DNA of 64,000 nt from NCBI GenBank assembly GCA_036013505.1, contig CP107851.1:372001-436000 (forward strand), in the 5' to 3' direction. Each line of letters begins with the position of its first letter. Within the stretch, counting starts at the first letter, position 1. Under the pieces are notes generated by a model. That model was not told the DNA's origin and ran no database searches. It was given only the letters and a program-made list of their open reading frames with translations. This DNA is from Streptomyces sp. NBC_00510 (GTDB lineage Bacteria; Actinomycetota; Actinomycetes; Streptomycetales; Streptomycetaceae). A program made the translations under genes and the position numbers. Below are positions 35,419-42,899 of this stretch, in pieces.

Positions 35419-35454
35419 GTGGGCGCCGGTGCTCCCTCTAACACCGGCGCCCAC
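35419..35454 (-). terminator. Terminator of the alcohol dehydrogenase gene
   Basis: GTGGGCGCCGGTG and CACCGGCGCCCAC form a perfect 13-bp stem with a 10-base loop, seven bases beyond the stop codon. Confidence 0.75.
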
Positions 35455-35460
35455 GAGGCG

Positions 35461-36507
35461 TCAGGGGACGAGGATGAGGCGGATCGGGTCCCCGATCTTG
35501 TTCTCCAGGCGGTGGACTGCGTCGGCGGCCTCAGCCAGCGGAATGTGGTCAGTGATGGAGGGGGCCAGGTCGAGACGGCCGTTGGACGCCAACTGCACCA
35601 GCTCGGAGACGGACTCGGGAGAGCCGCCGTAGTGACCGCGCACCTGCTTGGACATGTAGTTGAAGGTCAGGCCCTCGGTGATGATGAGCGGCTTGGGCGT
35701 GATGCCCACCAGGATCAGGGAGCCGTCCAGGCCGAGCACGGAGGCGGCCTGCTCACGGACGGCGGGCACGCCGGCGCAGTCGAAGGCGAAGTCCAGGCCG
35801 CGTCCGCCGGTGGCGGCGCGTACCTGGTCGGCGAAGTCGGGGGCGGCCGGATCCAGAGCGAAGTCCGCGCCGAAGGCCAGAGCTCGTTCCCGGGCGCTGG
35901 GCAGCGGGTCAACAGCGATGATCGGCGCGGCGCCGACCAGGCGGGCGAGGCGCACGTTGTGCGCGCCCACTCCACCTACGCCCCACACGCCGACGGACTG
36001 GGCGGGACGAACGCCTGCGGTGGTGACGACGGCGGCGTAGGGGGTGGAGACCGCGTCGGGGATGATCGCGGCCTGGTCGAAGGGGAGGCTGTTGGGGATG
36101 GGGATGAGGGTGTCCTCGCGGGCGAGGGTGTACTGAGCCCAGCCGCCGTCGTAGTCGATGCCGGCGGTGCGCATCTGGGTGCAGGGGCGGCGGCGCACGC
36201 AGCCGGCGCACCAGCCGCAGGTCTTGCCGGCCTCCAGGGTGACGCGGGTGCCGACGGTCAGGCCGCGCTTGAGGTCGGGGCCCAGCGTGTGGATCACACC
36301 GGAGACCTCGTGTCCGACGGTGACCGTGTCGGAGGCGGCGAACAGCGGGACGAGAGAGCCGTCAATCAGGTGGACGTCCGACAGGCAGACACCTGCGGCC
36401 TTCACCTCGATGAGGACTTCGCCCGGGCCGGGCACGGGGACGGGCACCTCCTCCACGGCGAACTTCTTGCTGTCCAGGTGGAAGCGTCCAGCGAGCATGG
36501 TGTCCAT
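35461..36507 (-). CDS. Zinc-dependent alcohol dehydrogenase (MDR family)
   Basis: The 348-residue product has catalytic-zinc residues in AAGVCLSDVHLIDGSL and TVGHEVSGVIHTLG, and a structural-zinc cluster CGWCAGCVRRRPC (four Cys). The NAD(P) site is SVGVWGVGGVGAHNVRLA. It is a medium-chain alcohol/polyol dehydrogenase; the substrate is not predictable. It follows the P450 gene, but a 16-bp-stem hairpin lies between, so co-transcription may be partial. A natural partner would oxidise the alcohol made by the P450 (inference). Confidence 0.9.
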   Translation of the reverse strand: MDTMLAGRFHLDSKKFAVEEVPVPVPGPGEVLIEVKAAGVCLSDVHLIDGSLVPLFAASDTVTVGHEVSGVIHTLGPDLKRGLTVGTRVTLEAGKTCGWCAGCVRRRPCTQMRTAGIDYDGGWAQYTLAREDTLIPIPNSLPFDQAAIIPDAVSTPYAAVVTTAGVRPAQSVGVWGVGGVGAHNVRLARLVGAAPIIAVDPLPSARERALAFGADFALDPAAPDFADQVRAATGGRGLDFAFDCAGVPAVREQAASVLGLDGSLILVGITPKPLIITEGLTFNYMSKQVRGHYGGSPESVSELVQLASNGRLDLAPSITDHIPLAEAADAVHRLENKIGDPIRLILVP

Positions 36508-36563
36508 GGGGATCTGCTTTCTGTGAGCGGCACTCCCGGCAGTTCGGGCCGATGGGTGCCGTG

Positions 36564-36584
36564 TGGCGTCTGGCGTCTGGCGTC
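36564..36584. repeat. Heptamer tandem repeat TGGCGTC x3
   Basis: Three perfect copies plus a partial fourth, in the leader between the P450 and alcohol dehydrogenase genes. Confidence 0.8.
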
Positions 36585-36600
36585 TGGCGGGCTTGTGGTG

Positions 36601-36646
36601 GCCGGGAGGCGTGCGGGTAGCACGACTGCGCCGCACGCCTCCCGGC
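36601..36646 (-). terminator. Strong hairpin after the P450 gene
   Basis: GCCGGGAGGCGTGCGG pairs perfectly with CCGCACGCCTCCCGGC (16 bp stem, 14-base loop), starting nine bases past the P450 stop. Confidence 0.7.
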
Positions 36647-36654
36647 GTCTGGGG

Positions 36655-39600
36655 TCAGGCGAAGACGTCCTGCTGGTAGCGCTCGTCGGCTTCGAGCTGG
36701 GCAAGCCACTGCTGGGCGCCCTCGTCGTCACTGCCGGTCTGCTGGCGGTGGATGGCAGCGAGGGCTTCGCGCACGGCAGGCGCCATGCGGCGGCCGTCCC
36801 CGCAGACGTAGATGTACGCGCCGTCTTCGATGGCCTGCCACACCGTGTCGGCAATGTTGGCGATGGCGTTCTGCACGAACCGGGCGGGGTGGCCGGTCAC
36901 CGCGGAGAAGGCGGTGTGGACCTGGGCGATCCCGGACTGCTCCCAGTCCTGCATCTCCTGGCGGTAGAAGTAGTCGTGCTCAGGGTGCCGACAGCCGACG
37001 AACACCTGCGAAAGGCCCACCTTCGCGCCGTTCTCGTGCTGCTGGGCACGCTCCTCCAGGAAGCCGCGCAGCGGCGCGATGCCGGTGCCGGGGCCGATGA
37101 GGATCAGCGGCGTGGCGGGGTCGGTCGGCGGGGCGAACGTCGGAGAGGGCACGCGCACGTAACCGTAGAAGACGTCACCGGGCTCGAGGCCTGCGATGTA
37201 GGAGGAGCAGGTGCCGCGGTACTGGCCGTCGCCGGACAGGGCCGGGCCCTCCAGCAGGCCCACGGTCAGACGCACCTGGCGCGGACTGGCCAGTGGGGCG
37301 GAGGAGATGGAGTAGAAGCGGGGACGGATCGGGCCCGTCATCTCCAGGAAGACCGCCAGCGGCAGCTTGACTGCGGGGAAGCGCTCCAGCAGGTTCAGCA
37401 CTGAGACGCGCTTGCCTAGGATCTCGCTCTGGTAGCGCTCCTCGGCTTCGGTGGTGTCGGCGATGTAGGCCTGCAGCTGCGGCCGGGTCCAGGGGCACTG
37501 GGTGTGCTCGGCGAGGGTCTGGATCTGGGAGCGGGTGGCCACGTCCTGCAGTTCCAGGAACTCGGTGAGCAGGACGCCGGCGGTCACCGGGGTGCCCACG
37601 GGCAGGTGGGTGCGGCCGCCTGCGGGCTGGTCCAGGCGGAGCACCTGGTCGCGGTCGACGCCGAGGCGGGCGAGTGCGCGGGCCACCAGCGCCGGTTCGT
37701 TCTTGGCGAAGACGGCCAGATGGTTGCCGGTGTCGTAGGTGACACCCTCAGGCAGCTCAACGGTGATGGACTTGGCGGACGGGCGCGGCGGCTCGATGCT
37801 GAAGTCCCACAGGCCGGTCGCGTCGGCCACGAGTTCCTCGTTGGCCACCACCGTGAGCGGGTAGGCCTGCTCGGAGACGATCGCCGGGCGCACATCCGCC
37901 TCGGTGAGCAGTTGCACATGGTAGCGCGGGCCGCTCGCGGCGGAGGTGTCGGCGGCGTACTCCTCGGCCAGGGTGGACCACAAAGTGGTCATCCAGCGAC
38001 TCGCCATGCCGTCGAAGTCCCCTGCGGCGTCCGCGATGCCGCGCTCGATGACGGGGGTGGCGCCGGCGGCCAGCAGGCCTCCCTCGATCCGCTTGGGGAA
38101 AGCCTGGTAGGTGGCCACCCACTGGGTGTTGCCGGCGCCCAGCAGCGCGTACCGCACGTGGGTCAGCGAGCCCTCGGGCAGTCCGGCGGCGAGCAGGTCG
38201 TCGAAGCGCTGGGCGTTGTCGGGGGCCTTGCCGTTGTAGCTGGCGGCGACGACGACGAGCAGGCCCTCGGTGGGCAGGTTGTCGCCCAGCTCGTCCAGGC
38301 TGACCAGGGTGGTGCCGAACCCGGAGCGCTCGCCGCGGTCGGCGATGGTGCGCGCCAGGTCCTCGCACGAGCCCAGGCTGGAGCCGTAGGCGACGGTGAG
38401 GTTCACCCCGACACCGCTGACCGCGGCCTGCGCCTGCGTGTCATCCGTCTGCAGGTCGGCGGCGCCGAAGACGGCCCGCTCGCGCTCCTTGCGGGTGCGT
38501 ACGACGAGGTTGAAGTCGCCGGGCTTACGCGTCAGCGCCTCCCGGGGATCCATCTTGTAGTCGGCGGTGTCGGAGAACTTGATCTTCTGCAGCACCAGAG
38601 CGAGGGCCAGGCGGGCCTCGGTGAGCGCGAATTGGCGGCCGATGCAGGCCCGTACGCCGTTGCCGAACGGCTTGTAGGCGTGGGGGTGCTGCTGGACCCG
38701 GTTGTCCGGCAGCCAGCGGTCGATGTCGAACTCCTCCGGCCGCTCCCACGCCTTGGGATGGGTGTGCAGCGGGCCCTCCAGGATGAGGACCTTCGTGCCC
38801 TTCTTCAGCTCGTAGCGGCCGCCGATGACGGTGTCCTCCCGCGCCGTCTTGCCGAATAGCGGGATGGGCGCCCACAGGCGCAGGGTTTCCTCCAGGATGC
38901 GCGGGATCACATCCAGCTTCATGATCGTGTCGTAGTCCGGCACCGTGTCGCCCGGCAGCAGGCGGTCCACCTCTGCGTAGGCCTGGGCCAGCACGTGCGG
39001 GTTGCGCATCAGCGAGTACGTGGCGAACGACAGCAGGCCGCTGGTGGTCTCGTGACCGGCGATCAGGAACGTCAGCACCTGGTCGCGGACGTTGTCGTCG
39101 GCCAGCAGCTTGCCGGTCTCCGGGTCGGTTGCCTCCAGCATCAGGCCCAGCAGGTCCTCCTCACCGGTGCCTTTCCCCTCGCGGCGCTCCTTGATCACGC
39201 GCTCGACCAGGTCCTGCATCAGCAGGATGTTCTCGCGGTACTTCTTGTCGTCCGACTTGCGGAGCATGGTCATCATCGGCAGCTCCTGCGAGCGCCGCAG
39301 CGACTCCACCAGCGCGCCCAGCAGCGCGTTGAGGAAGGGGTGCAGCTCCTCCTTGTCGAAGGAGTCGAATCGGTAGCCGAACCCCGACAGGGCGATGGTG
39401 TCCAGCGTCAGCCGGGTGTAGTCGTCGGTGATGTTGACCGGCTGACCCTCCCTGCGCTCCCACTTGCCCACCAGGTTCTGGGCGATCTCCAGCATCTGCC
39501 CGTAGTAGGCCTTCATGGCCCGCTGGCTGAAGGCCGGCAGGAGGATCCGGTGCGCCATGCCCCATTCCTCTTCGTGCTGGTGGGCCGTGAACAGGCCCGC

Positions 39601-39876
39601 ACCCGCGAAGTCCCGGACATGGTTCAGCGGCGTCTTCTCGATCTGCTTGAAGAACCGGGTCTCGTCGCAGACCTCAGCCACCAGGTCCGGGTCGTAGACG
39701 AAGACCTGCTCGATCCCGGCGATGTCCATGCCGTAGATGCCCTCAGGGAACTGCTTGGACAGCTCGGCGAAGTAGGCGAACGGATTGGTGCCGGGGATCT
39801 GCGTCGTGTGGCCGAGGAGCGGGATCCCGCGCGGAGACCGTATGGGGCGAAGGTCGTTCGCGGAGTGCGTGGTCAT
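36655..39876 (-). CDS. Self-sufficient cytochrome P450-reductase fusion (CYP102/BM3 type)
   Basis: The 1073-residue product joins a P450 domain (residues about 1-460) to a diflavin reductase. P450 motifs: LTFLIAGHETTSGLLSFATY (I helix), ExxR at 330-333, and YKPFGNGVRACIGRQFALTE with haem Cys411. The reductase has an FMN domain (VAYGSSLGSCEDLARTIAD), FAD site (RPRFYSISSAPLASPRQVRL) and NADPH site (ILIGPGTGIAPLRGFLEERA). Such enzymes hydroxylate fatty acids or related compounds with NADPH and O2. ATG 39876 follows AAGGAG. Paired operators upstream predict control by the divergent TetR. Confidence 0.95.
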   Translation of the reverse strand: MTTHSANDLRPIRSPRGIPLLGHTTQIPGTNPFAYFAELSKQFPEGIYGMDIAGIEQVFVYDPDLVAEVCDETRFFKQIEKTPLNHVRDFAGAGLFTAHQHEEEWGMAHRILLPAFSQRAMKAYYGQMLEIAQNLVGKWERREGQPVNITDDYTRLTLDTIALSGFGYRFDSFDKEELHPFLNALLGALVESLRRSQELPMMTMLRKSDDKKYRENILLMQDLVERVIKERREGKGTGEEDLLGLMLEATDPETGKLLADDNVRDQVLTFLIAGHETTSGLLSFATYSLMRNPHVLAQAYAEVDRLLPGDTVPDYDTIMKLDVIPRILEETLRLWAPIPLFGKTAREDTVIGGRYELKKGTKVLILEGPLHTHPKAWERPEEFDIDRWLPDNRVQQHPHAYKPFGNGVRACIGRQFALTEARLALALVLQKIKFSDTADYKMDPREALTRKPGDFNLVVRTRKERERAVFGAADLQTDDTQAQAAVSGVGVNLTVAYGSSLGSCEDLARTIADRGERSGFGTTLVSLDELGDNLPTEGLLVVVAASYNGKAPDNAQRFDDLLAAGLPEGSLTHVRYALLGAGNTQWVATYQAFPKRIEGGLLAAGATPVIERGIADAAGDFDGMASRWMTTLWSTLAEEYAADTSAASGPRYHVQLLTEADVRPAIVSEQAYPLTVVANEELVADATGLWDFSIEPPRPSAKSITVELPEGVTYDTGNHLAVFAKNEPALVARALARLGVDRDQVLRLDQPAGGRTHLPVGTPVTAGVLLTEFLELQDVATRSQIQTLAEHTQCPWTRPQLQAYIADTTEAEERYQSEILGKRVSVLNLLERFPAVKLPLAVFLEMTGPIRPRFYSISSAPLASPRQVRLTVGLLEGPALSGDGQYRGTCSSYIAGLEPGDVFYGYVRVPSPTFAPPTDPATPLILIGPGTGIAPLRGFLEERAQQHENGAKVGLSQVFVGCRHPEHDYFYRQEMQDWEQSGIAQVHTAFSAVTGHPARFVQNAIANIADTVWQAIEDGAYIYVCGDGRRMAPAVREALAAIHRQQTGSDDEGAQQWLAQLEADERYQQDVFA

Positions 39877-39942
39877 GGCTTGCTCCTTCGTGTGGAGGTG
39901 ATGGGCAAGGGCGCTGGTCGATGCCGCGGTGCACCACAGAAA

Positions 39943-39978
39943 CATACGCCGTATGGAAGTGATAACATACAGCGTATG
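39943..39978. promoter_or_regulatory. Operator pair 1 (P450 side)
   Basis: CATACGCCGTATG (39943) and CATACAGCGTATG (39966), start-to-start spacing 23 bp. They lie 67-102 bp upstream of the P450 gene. Confidence 0.8.
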
Positions 39979-40042
39979 GAAAGTCGAACACAGCCTGATC
40001 GCACCAGCCTTTGCGCCATCACCCTGCGGCCGGAGCTGTTTC

Positions 40043-40078
40043 CGTACGCCGTACGAGGCTGATACCATACGCAGTATG
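40043..40078. promoter_or_regulatory. Operator pair 2 (TetR side)
   Basis: CGTACGCCGTACG (40043) and CATACGCAGTATG (40066), again 23 bp apart. The last ATG of the second site is the TetR start codon, implying direct autorepression. Confidence 0.8.
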
Positions 40079-40735
40079 GAAAAGGCGAAGCGCCCCCCGC
40101 GGGGAACCAGGAAGAGAGACGTGCCCCTGACCGAGGCCGGGATCCACACCGCCGCCCTGCAGCTCATCGACACGGATGGTGTCGAGGCGCTCACCATGCG
40201 CAAACTTGCGACCGTGCTGGATGCCAACCCGATGTCGCTGTACCACCACGTACCGAACAAGGACGCCCTGCTGAGCGGCGTGGCAAGAATGGTCGGCGCC
40301 CAGTTCCGCACCGTGACGCTGGAGGACGCTCCCTGGCAGGACCGCATCCGCCTGCTCGCCACGGATTTCCGGACGCTGGCGCACCGCCACCCCAAGCTCA
40401 TGGCCTACTCGTTCAGCCAGCCGGACTTCATCCAGTCCGAAGACCCCTTCTGGGCTGGGCTCATCGCGATACTGGACACCGCAGGGGTGCCGCGCTCAGA
40501 AGTCCCGCAGATCGCCGCTCTCATGTGCGCCGTTGTCATCGGTGTCCTCACCGCCGAACTCAACGGCGCGCTCCGGCAGTGGTCGAACCTCACGCCCACC
40601 GCCCCCGCTGTCGGCGAAGACGGGCCCACGGATGCAGGCCCTGATGAGGACCGCATGTTCCGCCTGGTGCTGGACACGCTCATCACGGGCCTGGAAAGCC
40701 GGCTCACCGCCGACGGCCAGGGCGCCGGCCTTTGA
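40076..40735 (+). CDS. TetR-family regulator of the P450 gene
   Basis: The 219-residue product has a basic N-terminus (EKAKRPPRGTRKRD), the helix-turn-helix (LTMRKLATVLDANPMSLYHH) and VPNKDALLSGVARMVGAQFR. A C-terminal ligand domain follows, with LMAYSFSQPDFIQSEDPFWA and AALMCAVVIGVLTAELNGAL. The start codon lies inside operator 4, and no ribosome site fits. It should repress both itself and the P450. A decayed copy of this gene is at 42157. Confidence 0.9.
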   Translation: MEKAKRPPRGTRKRDVPLTEAGIHTAALQLIDTDGVEALTMRKLATVLDANPMSLYHHVPNKDALLSGVARMVGAQFRTVTLEDAPWQDRIRLLATDFRTLAHRHPKLMAYSFSQPDFIQSEDPFWAGLIAILDTAGVPRSEVPQIAALMCAVVIGVLTAELNGALRQWSNLTPTAPAVGEDGPTDAGPDEDRMFRLVLDTLITGLESRLTADGQGAGL

Positions 40736-40992
40736 GTCCGTGGTCCTGAGGTGTTGCGGCCTGAGGCAGGCCCGTGGGCGGGCGATCTCTGGCTGCGGTG
40801 CGTGGGGGGCACCCACATCCGGAAAGGCCATCGATGCGGCCGCTGCGGGTGCACGGTGTGCTGCGACTGGGCCGGGCGACCGATCTGTGGCCGAAGACAG
40901 CGCTCAGCACCCTGTCCGCGATGGCCGTGCCAAGTCTGATACTGCCGGCCGTGGGGCGAGTCGACCTGATGGTGTAGACAGTCGGCGGATCC

Positions 40993-42040
40993 ATGTGCGC
41001 GCTCTACGGGCACAGCCTGCCCTACGCTGCCCGCGCCCTGGCCTGCGTGGTGCTCGGCATGGCCGTGAGCAACGGGGTGGGGCTGGCGACCGCGGCCGCC
41101 ACAAGCAGCACCGCGGTCCGGGTTGCTGTGGCAGCTCGCTTTGCTGCTGCTCACAAGCTTGTGAGGCCACCCCGATCGACCCCGGGCGACGTCGTGTGCA
41201 CGTTGGTCGCGACCAACTGCGCCTTTTCCACAGCGCTTCGCCGACATCCTTACCACCTCGCGCTCCCCCTTGCCGCTGGTCTGCTGGCCTTGATGGTGCG
41301 CATGGCCCCCGGCCTCGTGCCGCCTCAGGAACGCATCGTCTGGCGGTGGCAAGGGCCTTGGACGCCGCCGTGCAGCTCGCTCACACCCCGGATGACGACC
41401 CCTCCCTGCCGAGCTGCGGGCGCGACAGCAGCCGAAGCCTGGCGCACGGTGTCGTCGGTAGGCGTCCGCTCCCTGGAGCGACAGACCCTGGCGCTGCTGC
41501 TGGCCCGCACCGAATCCAGCAGCGCCGGCCCCCAGGAGCTCACCCACTGGGCGACACTCCTGCGCGGAACCGCTCCGCTGCCCGCTCTCCTTCTGCCCTG
41601 CCCGAGAAACGATCAGGTCACCGGCGCTACCACCGCATCGAGCGCGGCGTGCAATAGACCGTGCAACGTCGGGCTGTTGCGTCGGTGTCACGTCCGCCAG
41701 CCGAGCGTCTTACGACCCGGTTCGATGCTGGCTGCCTCCTGGCCGGCTGGGCCTTCATGGCATTGGGCGTCGGCCGCCCGTACTGGGCCGTGGCCACCGC
41801 CGCCTCGATCTTCCAGTCCAACCTGGCCCTCACCTGGTAACGCGCCCTCAACCGGGTTTTCGGCAAATTTCGTCGGCCTCGCATTGTTCGCCGCCCTGCT
41901 GCCGATCACCCGCGCCGGTTCCCTCACCCTCGTGCTGGCTGTCCTGTTCTTCCAGGCCGCCACCAAGGCGACGATCAGCCGCGGCTACCGGCTCGGTCAG
42001 GTGTGCGGGCGGCAACGCGTCGGCGACCTCGGTGCCCCCA
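40993..42040 (+). pseudogene. FUSC-family (aromatic acid exporter-like) membrane protein, multiply broken
   Basis: Fragments in several frames fit a FUSC transporter: ALYGHSLPYAARALACVVLG and MAVSNGVGLATA, HLALPLAAGLLALMVRMAPG, AGWAFMALGVGRPYWAVATA then ASIFQSNLALTW followed by a stop, and GLALFAALLPITRAGSLTLV with LAVLFFQAATKATISRGYRL. GRPYW and ATKATISRGYRLGQ positions are typical. Several indels and at least one stop separate the pieces. It may once have exported aromatic acids for the neighbouring catabolic genes. Confidence 0.6.
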
Positions 42041-42146
42041 TGCCGGCCGCCGGTGGGAAGCGACCCGCACCAGGGCGGGAGAACTCGCTGGGCGCATGTC
42101 CCACGGTGCCGGCAAAGCCATTGCACGGAACTCCGTCCAGCGTTAC

Positions 42147-42159
42147 CATACACCGTATG
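42147..42159. promoter_or_regulatory. P450-type operator in front of the decayed TetR copy
   Basis: CATACACCGTATG, same motif as at 39943-40078, and again its last ATG is the start codon of the following (broken) TetR gene. Confidence 0.75.
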
Positions 42160-42590
42160 GAAACTCCCGGGAGGGTCCCGGGAGGCGAGGAGAAGAGATC
42201 CATGCGCCGAACAAGGACGCCCTGCTGCGCGGCGTGACACGACGTGTCGGCTCACAGTCCCGCCTGCCGGAGCGGGAAGACGCTGGCGGCAGCGCCAGCG
42301 CCAAGCGGCCCTGGTTTCCGCACACCGGAAGCCCAAGCTGACGGGCTGCTCCTTCCCACGGCCCGACTTCCTCCAGCCAGAAGACCCCTACCGGGGAGGC
42401 CTCACCGATGCACTGCCCGCCGCGGAATTGCCGGACCCGGAGATTCCACGGGCCGCGGGTGAGCGCCGTCCCGTGCGCGGCGTTCGCGGGACTGCTGGTC
42501 AGCGGAGCGAGCGGAGCCCTGCAGCGGTGGGCAACCCTGCCGCCTGCACCCGTCGCCGCCGGCGGGATAGAGACGTCCGCGACACCGCAG
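42157..42590 (+). pseudogene. Decayed second copy of the P450 TetR regulator
   Basis: From ATG 42157 the frame reads METPGRVPGGEEKRS, like the basic start of the gene at 40076. About 45 residues of the helix-turn-helix are then missing, and another frame gives HAPNKDALLRGVTRRVGSQS. A third gives AHRKPKLTGCSFPRPDFLQP and EDPYRGGLTDALPAAELPD, matching the ligand domain of the intact protein. A large deletion plus at least two frameshifts make it non-functional. Confidence 0.7.
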
Positions 42591-42899
42591 ACCCCTGGTG
42601 GACACGACGTTCAACTGTGCGCAGGACGCCGCGATCGCCTGCGTGAAAGCCGTACCGCAAGGGCGAGTGGTGACCGTCCCACCGACGCCCGCCCCGCACC
42701 CAGACGAAGGCCACTGCGGCACCGCCAGGTCTCCCTCAGGAGCAGCAGGGATTAAACAGCGCCTACGGCGGCCCCGCTTGCCGTCCAGCCCTCCCCCGAG
42801 CCCTCACCTCAGATACGCGACGTAGATGATCTCGATCATCTGGGCAAGTGGCAGCGGCGGCCACAGATCTCCTCGCCAGTTCTGACAGTAAGGTGAAAA

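Noticed and set aside
35344-37404. Long plus-strand open frame opposite the alcohol dehydrogenase and P450 genes
   Set aside because: It is antisense to well-supported genes, Gly/Ala/Asp-rich, and has no domain.
28633-40735. Secondary-metabolite cluster because of P450 and monooxygenase genes
   Set aside because: No PKS, NRPS, terpene or other scaffold genes; the enzymes and regulators fit catabolism.
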